DNA of 64,000 nucleotides, from contig JADJFE010000030.1 in NCBI GenBank assembly GCA_016708725.1, positions 372,001 to 436,000 of the forward strand, given 5' to 3'. This DNA is from Candidatus Aalborgicola bjergmarkensis. GTDB lineage: Bacteria > Pseudomonadota > Gammaproteobacteria > Burkholderiales > Burkholderiaceae_C. Below are positions 1-7,823 of this stretch, one piece after another. The notes under the pieces were generated by a model. The model was not told the origin of the DNA. It was given only the letters and a program-made list of their open reading frames with translations, and made no database searches. The first letter of the stretch is position 1, and every line of letters begins with the position of its first letter. Made by a program: the position numbers and the translations under genes.

Positions 1-732
1 GACGTCCACCTTACTTCCTACACCAACTGCATCGTCACCTGCGTCTGGGCTGACGGACGCAACCGCACACCACCGGTCCTCTTCACGTACAACCAGGAGT
101 TTCGGCTCGACCGCCCTCCGACGGCGCGGCGCATCGCGCAGGTCGCGCATCTGCGGTCGTGCCTTCAATGGTACGACATCGAGCCACATCGCATCATCTA
201 CGTGGGCACCGACAAGGGCGAGCATCGCACCTACTGCAGCGAGAGTGCTGAGTTGATCCGCCGATTTTTTGATTTGTGGAAGGTTCGAGAGCATGGCATT
301 GCCTTCAGCGACAATGGGAACGCCATCTACCCCCAGGGCAATAGTGTTCTTCTGGCTCTGGGATTTGATTCTCACTACCCCTATCCGGCGCCAGTTCACC
401 AGTACCTCTCCCCCAACGACAACAACCTCCATGGCTCGGCAAAGGCGAGTTGGCGCTCCATGTGTGACAACTTTGACGACGACGTCGACAGATGCTGCAT
501 GCTGCTGAACCACCTGGACTTCGACATCTCGCATCACTCCAAGCAATGGTTTGTACGCAATATGGTGAAGGCGACCCAAGCGTCGACTTCTCTGCTGATC
601 TCAGGTGGTAGTGCGGAAATGTACTCTATCAACAACGAGCGGAAACGCAATTTTTGCATCTTTCGTGGTGAGTATGCGCGAGGTGGTCTGTCTCAGGTTA
701 CCAAGGAGGCTAGCGACGAATTGAATGGGTGA
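1..732 (+). CDS. Partial DDE-type transposase (5' end outside window)
   Basis: The frame is open from the first base, so the real start lies upstream; about 243 codons remain before a TGA. The visible part resembles the catalytic half of an IS630/Tc1-mariner-like DDE enzyme, which cuts and rejoins DNA during transposition. DVHLTSYTN sits at residues 1-9, where a first catalytic Asp would fall. SDNGNAIYPQG has Asp near residue 104, and HQYLSPNDNNLHGSAK has Asp near residue 140 and recalls the SPxLNPIE block before the last catalytic acid. I saw no terminal inverted repeat just after the stop, but the left end is not available. Assignment rests on motif resemblance only, and a host-adapted relative is possible. 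Confidence 0.5.
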   Translation, partial: DVHLTSYTNCIVTCVWADGRNRTPPVLFTYNQEFRLDRPPTARRIAQVAHLRSCLQWYDIEPHRIIYVGTDKGEHRTYCSESAELIRRFFDLWKVREHGIAFSDNGNAIYPQGNSVLLALGFDSHYPYPAPVHQYLSPNDNNLHGSAKASWRSMCDNFDDDVDRCCMLLNHLDFDISHHSKQWFVRNMVKATQASTSLLISGGSAEMYSINNERKRNFCIFRGEYARGGLSQVTKEASDELNG

Positions 733-757
733 AACAGTGGACCGAATTGGGCCAATT

Positions 758-1096
758 TCATTGCAACCGGGTGAACCCCGGATTTTGAATCAGGTTCGTA
801 GTCGTGCGCGAAGTGGAGTCTGATTGGATAAGCGGTGTTGGCGTAACCGTGGCATCTCGACTGATAGGAATACCCTTTATTAGCTTCTGTGTCCTTGGCG
901 AGAGGGTTTTGTTGCTAGGGTTAGCACGAAGGTATTGACCGATTTTCTCTATGCTGTCTTCTGTCGGAGCGTATGCCTTGTTGACATCGACATCACCATC
1001 CTGGGCCAACGACAGTACCGTCGCAGGGAAAATCAGGAATAGCAAGGCAAGTACAGCACCAATCAGAGAGCGATGCATCAAATGGCGGGATTTCAT
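758..1096 (-). CDS. Small secreted protein of unknown function
   Basis: I do not recognise this family. The chosen start gives 112 residues beginning MKSRHLMHRSLIGAVLALL, a basic n-region followed by a hydrophobic stretch to about residue 28 that looks like a signal peptide. A GGAAGG element lies about 8 bases upstream of this ATG. The reading frame stays open further upstream (to 1219), but that part is proline- and cysteine-rich and does not look like protein. The mature part is about 80 residues, polar, rich in Thr, Ser and Asn, without cysteines or obvious repeats. It is convergent with the transposase on its 3' side and is followed upstream by a gap of about 350 bases. Confidence 0.5.
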   Translation of the reverse strand: MKSRHLMHRSLIGAVLALLFLIFPATVLSLAQDGDVDVNKAYAPTEDSIEKIGQYLRANPSNKTLSPRTQKLIKGIPISRDATVTPTPLIQSDSTSRTTTNLIQNPGFTRLQ

Positions 1097-1443
1097 TGGG
1101 GAACCTTCCACTGGGGAAAAGGGCATGCAGTGAAGAGGCGGGGGCAGGGCCTCAGGGATTGTCAAGCAGCGGGGTCGGGGGTGCATGACAATAGCCCTTG
1201 ATTCTATGTGGAAAAGCACGCATCACAGATGCACTTGCATAACTTTCCTGCTAGATGCGCAAGCCTAGTATTTCGCAAGTTCCGCAAGAATGTTCACTAC
1301 TTGCGGGCAATACCGGCATGGCAGTTGATATGCGCTATAAATTTGATATCTGTTCGCGCACGTTCTGTAAGGCATACAGCCATATTTTATCTCAAACAGC
1401 AGCGACAGATGGATGGCGCTGCGTGAGGCTCGGTTCGGTATAC
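1097..1443. other. Intergenic region with one dispersed-repeat copy
   Basis: No convincing gene is visible. The stretch holds the ribosome binding site of the small secreted protein at its left end. At 1339-1388 it holds a diverged copy of the dispersed repeat found elsewhere in the window (AAATTTGATA, then TAAGGC-TACAGCC). The short open frames here have no family resemblance. Confidence 0.5.
1339..1388 (+). repeat. Dispersed intergenic repeat, copy 1
   Basis: This copy shares AAATTTGATA, GCGC and TAAGGC-TACAGCC in the same order and spacing as the copy at 59468-59517. It is the most diverged of the seven copies I found. Confidence 0.5.
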
Positions 1444-1605
1444 CTACCCCGCCCTGCCGCTGAGGTCCAGCGCCAGGGTCTTGTCGGCAAACTGTAGGCG
1501 CTCGATATTGCTCAATTTGTCGAATCCTTCCGCCACAGAGGAAACCACCCAGCCCGTGGTAGTCGCCGTGATGCTGAAATTGGCGTGCTTGCAGTGGCAG
1601 AGCGA
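1444..1605 (-). pseudogene. 3' remnant of an RTX/DUF4214-type surface protein
   Basis: Directly after the TAG stop of the FecR-like gene, and in the same frame, 53 sense codons stay open to another TAG. They read ANFSITATTTGWVVSS and then SNIERLQFADKTLALD and LSGRAG. The pattern TNIERLQFADKxxALDxxGxAG is typical of the segment just before a DUF4214 domain or in C-terminal calcium-binding RTX-type proteins of Burkholderiales. Here it ends at AG and the following domain is absent. There is no start codon with a ribosome binding site, so this is probably a leftover fragment. Read-through extension of the FecR protein is a less likely reading. Homology is by recognition of the motif only. Confidence 0.5.
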
Positions 1606-2466
1606 CTAACGGGCCAGTTTCTTGAGGATGGAATCGTCCGGGCGCTCGTTGGCAAGGGATTTCCAGATTGTGCGCGCATCTTCGATGGCACCTGCTTCTT
1701 GTAACTGGGCTGCATACAGCACGCGATCAGAAAACGAGGCTCCCGATTGCGGGGCGATGCTTTTCAACAAGCGAACCGTCTCGGGTGGAGCCACTGAAAA
1801 CTGTGCACTGGCCGCCGAACCGGACAAGGGGCCGTTTTCATCGACCGCTTCTACGGTCCAGAGGTAGTTGCGTCCACTCGTCAATCCAGCACTGACGGGA
1901 ATTACCAAGCTGTTTACCTGGGTTTGTTCGTTGATCAGGGTGTTCCCGGTACTGTCACTCAAACGAACTTTGTAGGCGGATGCGCCATCGACTGCCGTCC
2001 AGCTTAGGGTTGGAGTCGGTGTCAGAACTGCGGTGTTGGCCGATGACAGAATGTTCAACGGTTTGAACAGGCTGCGCATGAGCAGGGCTGCTTGCGATAC
2101 CCTTGCAACGACTACCTTGACTTCGGGCAGGTTGCTAGCGGAAAGCGCACGCACCTTGACCGTGCCACCAGAGACTGCGCGCACCCCACCCTCGTCCACC
2201 CGAAATTTTCCTGGTCCGTTCGCCACGTATTCACGCCCGGATGCCAAATCCACTGCTACGGCGCGTGCGCCAGAGGTAAGTTCAAAGTCCTGCCCGTTAC
2301 GTACTTCGGATAAGAAAGTCACGAAAGTCACCGGCTTTTGTTCACCCGTTGTGGCGTTGCCAGTCAACTCGGTGATCAATACATTGGCGCAAGCCACTTT
2401 CCAGGGCATGCAAGCCACCAGGCCCAAAATGATCAGATAGTGCAGTTTTCTCATCAAACGTTCCAT
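1606..2466 (-). CDS. FecR-like periplasmic protein with fibronectin-type region
   Basis: The protein is about 286 residues. It starts with a basic n-region and hydrophobic core (LHYLIILGLVACMPW) ending near ACA, so it is probably exported. Residues about 30-130 resemble the FecR domain: a repeat-rich beta region with FELTSGARAVAVDL and NGPGKFRVDEGGVRAVSGG. Residues about 150-230 resemble a fibronectin type III-like module (TPTLSWTAVDGASAYKVRL, YLWTVEAVDENG). The end, LYAAQLQEAGAIEDARTIWKSL, looks like a TPR helix pair. GGAG lies 5 bases before the ATG at 2466; the ATGs at 2478 and 2454 (the latter overlapping the cyclase stop as TGATG) are alternatives. Its overlap with the cyclase gene suggests coupled translation and a shared envelope-sensing role; the ligand is unknown. 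Confidence 0.75.
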   Translation of the reverse strand: MERLMRKLHYLIILGLVACMPWKVACANVLITELTGNATTGEQKPVTFVTFLSEVRNGQDFELTSGARAVAVDLASGREYVANGPGKFRVDEGGVRAVSGGTVKVRALSASNLPEVKVVVARVSQAALLMRSLFKPLNILSSANTAVLTPTPTLSWTAVDGASAYKVRLSDSTGNTLINEQTQVNSLVIPVSAGLTSGRNYLWTVEAVDENGPLSGSAASAQFSVAPPETVRLLKSIAPQSGASFSDRVLYAAQLQEAGAIEDARTIWKSLANERPDDSILKKLAR

Positions 2467-4274
2467 TTTCTCTCCCATGCAAAGATGTTAATTGCCGAGC
2501 GCCCCCTGATTGCCATGTGTCCGATGACAATCAATCGCTGTTTATCGGAAAGTTGCCTGTACGCCGATTCTGACAGGAGAACAGGGTGCTCAAGCTCACG
2601 GGTAAGCCCCTCGATGCGCGATGCAACGTTGACTGTATCGCCAATGACCGAGTATTCGTAGCGTTCCCTGGAGCCGACATACCCCACGACTGCGGGGCCG
2701 TAGTGCAACCCGATGCCAATGGCAATCGGTGTCGCGCCCAGAAGTTTTTGTTCAGCGTTGAAGGCATCTACCGCCTCAATCATGTGGCAAGCACAGGCAA
2801 AGGCATCGTTACACGGATTTGCGGATCTGAAAGGCGCACCAAAAACGGCCATGATGCCATCACCAATGAATTTGTCCAAGGTCCCGTCATGGTGGTGAAT
2901 GGCGGCCACCATACGGTCAAAATAGCGGTTCAGCAACAGGGTCACCTGTTCGGGTGGCATGGCTTCGCTCATGGTGGTGAAGCCGCGTATGTCGGCAAAC
3001 AACACACAAATGTCCTGACGTGACCCGGCAGTTTGGGGATCAAGCCGTCCGGCAAGGATTTCCTGCAGGACGGCGGGGCTCACAAAACCACCAAAAATGT
3101 GTCGCAAGTGCTGCCGCTCCCGGTTACTTTGCCAGCCAGCATGGATCAATCTGCAGCCCATGCCGCCAAACAGGGCCAGTTGCATGGCAATGACCGTCGA
3201 GCTAATACCCCAACGCAGCGCATACAGTGCGGCCAACTGCACACAGACTGCCAGAAGTACGCACAAAAGACCTGTCTTCCAGCTTGGCGGTAGCCACCAA
3301 CTGCAAGCCAGCACGGTGACAAACAAAAATTGCAGCACCCAAGGCAGTGGTTGCACCAGGGTACCCGTCATTAAATTGCGCAGTTGCTGTGCATGCACAA
3401 ATACGCCATGTGAGCCGACCTGTGCCCCCAAGCCAGCACCCAGGGCAACCGGCGTGTGTTGTTGGTCGTCAAAACTAAGTGTGCTACCAATCATGACCAT
3501 CTTGTTGCCAAAGGCCGTGCGTAAATTCTGTATCTTGTTTTCCCGGTGCCAATCGAGTACCTGACGCATGGGAATATAAGAATAAGCCGACCCCACGGCA
3601 TAGTGGATCAGGCCGGGCTGGACTTCCAGACCCACAGCACGTGCCATTTGCCCCGAAAGTGAGGGGGCCCGTCCACCGGCACTGCCTAGTCTTTCATCAA
3701 AACGGCGAATCATGCCATCGGTGTCCCGGAGTAAAAACAGATACCCCAAACCCACCTGGGAGGAGTGGGTCAGCGTGGCAAATAGCGGGTGCATGGGTTT
3801 TGTCACGCCTTGTCCATCGGTACTGGCGCCCACCACCAGGGGTGCGGCTGTACGTGCGGCAATGAGGCCACGCGCTAGCGCCGCATCCAGTCCTGGCTGT
3901 AAATTATCAAAAGAGCGCACTGGTAGCAGAATATCCAGACCGATGGCACGTGGACGCGCCGATGCGATGGCTTCCAGGGTAGCACCCAATTGCCGGTGCA
4001 TTATGGCCAGGGGTACTTGAAAATCCTGTAAGTCTGTATCGTCAATGCCCACCACCACGATATCGTCGGTCACAGGCACTGGCGCCAGCCTTTCCAATAG
4101 GCCATAAGCATGATCCCTGAACTGATCTTCCCATTGGCTTGTCACCGGGACCATGAGAAATAGTCCTGCCAAGAACACGACCAGCACGTAGCCCCAGCCA
4201 ACCAGGCCGATTTTCCCAATCCCTGATTGCCAACGCAAATAGATGTTTCCCGGCGCGCGCATGGCATCGTTCAT
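2454..4274 (-). CDS. CHASE2-domain adenylate/guanylate cyclase
   Basis: This is a class III nucleotide cyclase of about 606 residues that would make cyclic AMP or GMP from the nucleoside triphosphate. One membrane segment near residues 20-40 (VGWGYVLVVFLAGLFLMVP) is followed by an extracytoplasmic CHASE2 sensor (DDIVVVGIDDTDLQDF, then RPRAIGLDILLPV). Two or three membrane helices follow near residues 310-385, then the cyclase domain. The metal-binding motif VLFADIRGFTTMSE and the second half, GDGIMAVFGAPF and SVIGDTVNVASRIEGL, are all present, so it looks catalytically competent. The start at 4274 is chosen because the upstream extension lacks membrane or domain character; no strong ribosome binding site is seen. 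It overlaps the FecR-like gene and is divergent from apt. Confidence 0.9.
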   Translation of the reverse strand: MNDAMRAPGNIYLRWQSGIGKIGLVGWGYVLVVFLAGLFLMVPVTSQWEDQFRDHAYGLLERLAPVPVTDDIVVVGIDDTDLQDFQVPLAIMHRQLGATLEAIASARPRAIGLDILLPVRSFDNLQPGLDAALARGLIAARTAAPLVVGASTDGQGVTKPMHPLFATLTHSSQVGLGYLFLLRDTDGMIRRFDERLGSAGGRAPSLSGQMARAVGLEVQPGLIHYAVGSAYSYIPMRQVLDWHRENKIQNLRTAFGNKMVMIGSTLSFDDQQHTPVALGAGLGAQVGSHGVFVHAQQLRNLMTGTLVQPLPWVLQFLFVTVLACSWWLPPSWKTGLLCVLLAVCVQLAALYALRWGISSTVIAMQLALFGGMGCRLIHAGWQSNRERQHLRHIFGGFVSPAVLQEILAGRLDPQTAGSRQDICVLFADIRGFTTMSEAMPPEQVTLLLNRYFDRMVAAIHHHDGTLDKFIGDGIMAVFGAPFRSANPCNDAFACACHMIEAVDAFNAEQKLLGATPIAIGIGLHYGPAVVGYVGSRERYEYSVIGDTVNVASRIEGLTRELEHPVLLSESAYRQLSDKQRLIVIGHMAIRGRSAINIFAWERKWNV

Positions 4275-4459
4275 TTTTATAGTTTGAAGAAATTTTCCAA
4301 AGTTGAGCACATTGGCTACGTCCCAGCAGGCCAACCGACGAAGCTGAGGCACAATGCCAGCGGTGGTTTTTTGAACAGACCATCGGAATGCCGGTTTATC
4401 TGAACCCAAAAAACTCCATCATTATCGATACTACTTCGGCCTATTCAGCCTACTTTGTC

Positions 4460-5017
4460 ATGCAAGCGCTACCCGACTTCAATCCCTATTTGCGCCAGTT
4501 TGTTCGCACAGTGCCGGACTGGCCAGCACCCGGTGTGCAGTTCCGCGATATCACTCCCCTGCTGCAAAACTCCAAAGTTTTCAGGATCATGATGGATGCC
4601 TTTGTCCATCGGTATATGGATGGTGATTTGCGTCCTGACAAGGTGGCAGGTCTTGATGCTCGGGGATTTATTCTGGGCGCAGCGTTGGCGTATACGCTCA
4701 ACGTGGGCTTTATTCCCCTTCGCAAAAAGGGCAAATTGCCATTCACCACGGTGGAAGAAACCTATGAACTGGAATACGCAGTGGCCACTATCGAACTGCA
4801 CACCGATGCCGTCACCCCAGGAGAAAAGGTGCTGTTGATTGATGACCTGATTGCAACCGGCGGCACGATGATGGCCGGTAAGTCGTTGTTGCAGCGCCAG
4901 GGTGCCGTTGTGCTCGAAGGGGCAGCAATCATTGACCTGCCAGATTTGGGCGGTTCTCGCAAACTTACACAAGCCGGATTGCCTTTGTTTACTCTGATGC
5001 AATTCGCTGGGCACTAA
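4460..5017 (+). CDS. apt: Adenine phosphoribosyltransferase
   Basis: The enzyme salvages adenine by joining it to PRPP to give AMP and pyrophosphate in the cytoplasm. From this start the protein is 185 residues, the usual length. The PRPP-binding loop VLLIDDLIATGGT is intact at about residues 122-134. PGVQFRDITPLL near residue 23, GLDARGFILG, and the flexible-loop segment PLRKKGKLPFTT are all characteristic. The frame also has an ATG at 4388 that would add 24 residues unlike the family. Neither start has a strong ribosome binding site. It is transcribed away from the cyclase and lies 63 bases before proA. Confidence 0.93.
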   Translation: MQALPDFNPYLRQFVRTVPDWPAPGVQFRDITPLLQNSKVFRIMMDAFVHRYMDGDLRPDKVAGLDARGFILGAALAYTLNVGFIPLRKKGKLPFTTVEETYELEYAVATIELHTDAVTPGEKVLLIDDLIATGGTMMAGKSLLQRQGAVVLEGAAIIDLPDLGGSRKLTQAGLPLFTLMQFAGH

Positions 5018-5080
5018 GTCAATGTTCAAACCGGCATAGTACTGCGGACCCTACCGTTTAAGCCGTGCGAAAATGCCGCC

Positions 5081-6418
5081 ATGAACACACCCGACATCAC
5101 CGATTACACCCAGACCCTGGGTTCTCAAGCAAAAGTGGCTTCTGCGCTTATGGCACGTGCGCAAGCAGCTATTAAAAACAAAGCATTGAAGGCGCTTGCG
5201 AATCTGCTGCGCGACAACGTGCAGGCGCTGCAAACGGAAAACGCCAAGGATATTGCGCGTGCTGAAGGCGCTGGTTTGACTGCCCCCATGGTGGATCGGC
5301 TCAAACTTACGCCCAAAGTGATTGAAACCTGTGCTAAAGGGTGCGAGCAACTGGCCGCCATGCCCGATGTGATTGGCGAAATCACAGGTATGCGCGAGCA
5401 GCCCAGCGGCATTCGTGTGGGGCAGATGCGTGTGCCGATTGGCGTGTTTGGCATGATCTTCGAGAGTCGGCCCAATGTGACTATTGAGGCGGCCAGTCTG
5501 TCGATCAAGAGCGGTAATGCCTGCATCCTGCGCGGTGGCTCCGAGGCCATCGACTCGAACAAGGCGCTGGCGCGGCTGGTGCAACAAGCACTTCAGGAAG
5601 CGGGCTTGCCACAGGATGCGGTACAACTGGTGCAGACCATCGACCGCGCCGTGGTGGGCCAGCTCATTGCCATGCCGCAGTATGTCGATGTCATCATCCC
5701 GCGCGGCGGCAAAGGTCTGATTGAGCGCATCAGCGCCGAAGCCAAAGTGCCCGTCATCAAGCACCTGGACGGGAATTGCCACGTCTACGTGGACGATCCC
5801 TGCGACATTGCCATGGCGGTCAAGGTGGTGGACAACGCCAAGACCAACAAGTACAGCCCTTGTAATGCCGCAGAAGGCTTGCTGGTGGCGCGTGGCGTGG
5901 CGCAGGCTTTTCTGCCGAAGATTGCCGCCGTGTTTGCGGCCAAGGGGGTTGAGATGCGCTGCGACCCTGATGCTTTTGCGATCTTGAAGGAAATATGGCC
6001 GTTTGCGCCCGTGGATAAAGCGGGTACAGCTACTGATTCGGTAGCAAGCGACGCCACCGCTACGTACACGTTGGCGCAGGAAAGCGACTGGTACGAGGAG
6101 TACCTGGCCCCGATCATCAGCATCAAGCTGGTGGACGGGGTGGGTGAGGCCATTGCGCACATCAACCACTACTCCAGCCACCACACCGACGCCATTGTGA
6201 CGCGCGACCATCTGCACGCACAGCGTTTCTTGCGCGAGGTCGATTCGTCCAGCGTGATGGTCAACACCAGCACCCGCTTTGCCGATGGTTTCGAGTACGG
6301 ACTCGGTGCCGAGATTGGTATCAGTACCGACAAGTTCCATGCCCGTGGCCCGGTGGGTATCGAAGGTCTGACTTCACTCAAGTATGTGGTTCTGGGCAAT
6401 GGCGAGGTGCGTGCGTGA
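5081..6418 (+). CDS. proA: Gamma-glutamyl phosphate reductase
   Basis: ProA reduces gamma-glutamyl phosphate with NADPH to glutamate semialdehyde, the second step of proline synthesis. The 445-residue length is slightly above the usual 415-430. It keeps the ALDH-type fold signatures IFESRPNVTIEAASLSIKSG, ILRGGSEAIDSN, and VIIPRGGKGLIERI. The active-site cysteine falls near residue 262 within NKYSPCNAAEGLL. The C-terminal part contains DSSSVMVNTSTRFADGFEYG and GAEIGISTDKFHARGPVG, a strong family signature. A Thr/Ala/Ser-rich stretch near residues 312-330 accounts for the extra length. proB is not in the window. Confidence 0.97.
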   Translation: MNTPDITDYTQTLGSQAKVASALMARAQAAIKNKALKALANLLRDNVQALQTENAKDIARAEGAGLTAPMVDRLKLTPKVIETCAKGCEQLAAMPDVIGEITGMREQPSGIRVGQMRVPIGVFGMIFESRPNVTIEAASLSIKSGNACILRGGSEAIDSNKALARLVQQALQEAGLPQDAVQLVQTIDRAVVGQLIAMPQYVDVIIPRGGKGLIERISAEAKVPVIKHLDGNCHVYVDDPCDIAMAVKVVDNAKTNKYSPCNAAEGLLVARGVAQAFLPKIAAVFAAKGVEMRCDPDAFAILKEIWPFAPVDKAGTATDSVASDATATYTLAQESDWYEEYLAPIISIKLVDGVGEAIAHINHYSSHHTDAIVTRDHLHAQRFLREVDSSSVMVNTSTRFADGFEYGLGAEIGISTDKFHARGPVGIEGLTSLKYVVLGNGEVRA

Positions 6419-6454
6419 TGTGTTGCGCTTGGATTGATTGGATGGTTTATTAGC

Positions 6455-7741
6455 ATGGTTCCCCATTTCGCTACCGCCCTTAGCGGCCCCATCAACGAGC
6501 TGGAACAGCGCATTCTGGATTCCATGCCGGCCATCGAACGTTGGTTCCGGCTGGAATGGATGGAGCATACGCCGACGTTTTATTGTGCTGCCGACGTGCG
6601 CAACGCCGGTTTCAAGCTGGCGCCAGTGGAAACCCAACTGTTTCCCGATGGCTGGGACCACCTGACCGCCGAGATGTTACCGCTGGCGGTGCAGGCGGCG
6701 ATGGCTGCTATCGAAAAAATTTGCCCTGAAGCGCGCAATTTGCTGATTGTTCCCGAGAATGCCAAGCGCAGTACGCCCTACCTGAATAGTCTGGTGCAAT
6801 TGCGGCGCATCTTCCACATGGCTGGGCTCAATGTGCGCGTAGGCTCTATCAGTGCGGAAGTCAAAAGCCCGACCACCATTGTCTTGCCAACCGGTGAGAG
6901 CATCACGCTGGAGCCGGTGGTGCGCAACAAAGGCCGCATCGGTGTCAAGGACTTTGATCCGTGCACCATTTTGCTGAACAATGATCTGCGTGCTGGCGTG
7001 CCCGGTATCCTGGAAGAGCTGCACCAGCAGTACCTGCTGCCACCTTTGCATGCAGGTTGGAGTATCCGGCGCAAGAGCGTACATGCCAGATGCTACGAAG
7101 AAGTGTGCAAACGTTTTGGCAAGCTCATTGGCGTGGATCCGTGGTTGATGAACCCGCTGTTTGACCCTTGTGGCAAGGTTGATCTTGCCGACACAGGTCA
7201 AAGACAGGAGTTGGGTCGTCGTGTCGATGCCCTCCTGGGCAAGCTGCGCAAGAAGCACAAGGAATATGGCATCAAGGAAAAGCCCTTTGTGCTGCTCAAG
7301 GCCGATGACAACCGTTTGCAATGGACGCCTGTGGTGCTGCACAGCGCCCAGGACCTGGATTCCTTGGACCCTGTACGGGTGCATGGCCATCAGAGTCTGG
7401 AGTTGCTGCTGCAAGAAGGTGTGCCCAGCAGCGAGCGTGTCAACCATGTGCCGGTTGCGCCCATGGTTTATATGATGGATCGCTATGTTGTGGGGGGGTA
7501 TTACCGCGTGCATGGCCCACGTGCAGCGGATGCGCCTTCGGACGGCTTGCAAGGCTTGCAGGATTCTGGCGTTGCGCCTTTGGCCTTTGCCCAAGGTGTG
7601 CATCTGCCGCAACCGGGCGCGCGTCCTGGTGCCAGCGCGCCCAACCGCTTTTATATGTATGGCGTGGTTGGTCGTCTGGCCATGCTGGCAGCGAGTTATG
7701 AGCTTGAGGCTACAGATCCGCAAGCGCATGATTACAGTTGA
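6455..7741 (+). CDS. gshA: Glutamate-cysteine ligase, proteobacterial type
   Basis: This enzyme makes gamma-glutamylcysteine, the first step of glutathione synthesis, with ATP. At about 428 residues it belongs to the ATP-grasp-like glutamate-cysteine ligase family found in many beta- and some gammaproteobacteria, which is distinct from the E. coli-type GshA. Recognisable segments are FRLEWMEHTPTFYCAADVRN near residue 28, LLIVPENAKRSTPYL, TILLNNDLRAGVPGIL, LPPLHAGWSIRRKSVHARCY, and KHKEYGIKEKPFVLLKAD. ATG 6455 (MVPHFATALSGPI) is preferred over the upstream ATG at 6434, which would add seven unlike residues. gshB is not adjacent. The gene is collinear with proA and kup. Three TTGAT-containing 9-base units follow its stop. 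Confidence 0.9.
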   Translation: MVPHFATALSGPINELEQRILDSMPAIERWFRLEWMEHTPTFYCAADVRNAGFKLAPVETQLFPDGWDHLTAEMLPLAVQAAMAAIEKICPEARNLLIVPENAKRSTPYLNSLVQLRRIFHMAGLNVRVGSISAEVKSPTTIVLPTGESITLEPVVRNKGRIGVKDFDPCTILLNNDLRAGVPGILEELHQQYLLPPLHAGWSIRRKSVHARCYEEVCKRFGKLIGVDPWLMNPLFDPCGKVDLADTGQRQELGRRVDALLGKLRKKHKEYGIKEKPFVLLKADDNRLQWTPVVLHSAQDLDSLDPVRVHGHQSLELLLQEGVPSSERVNHVPVAPMVYMMDRYVVGGYYRVHGPRAADAPSDGLQGLQDSGVAPLAFAQGVHLPQPGARPGASAPNRFYMYGVVGRLAMLAASYELEATDPQAHDYS

Positions 7742-7823
7742 TCCGGTTGATACCGTTGATACCGTTGATAATGGCGGTCCCTCATGAAATGGAGCCTGCG
7801 CCAGACCGGGGCCGGGTGATTGT

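Noticed and set aside
5051..6340. A 429-residue open frame antisense to proA
   Set aside because: It is the complement of a well-conserved gene, rich in His and Arg, has no ribosome binding site and no family motif; a shadow frame.
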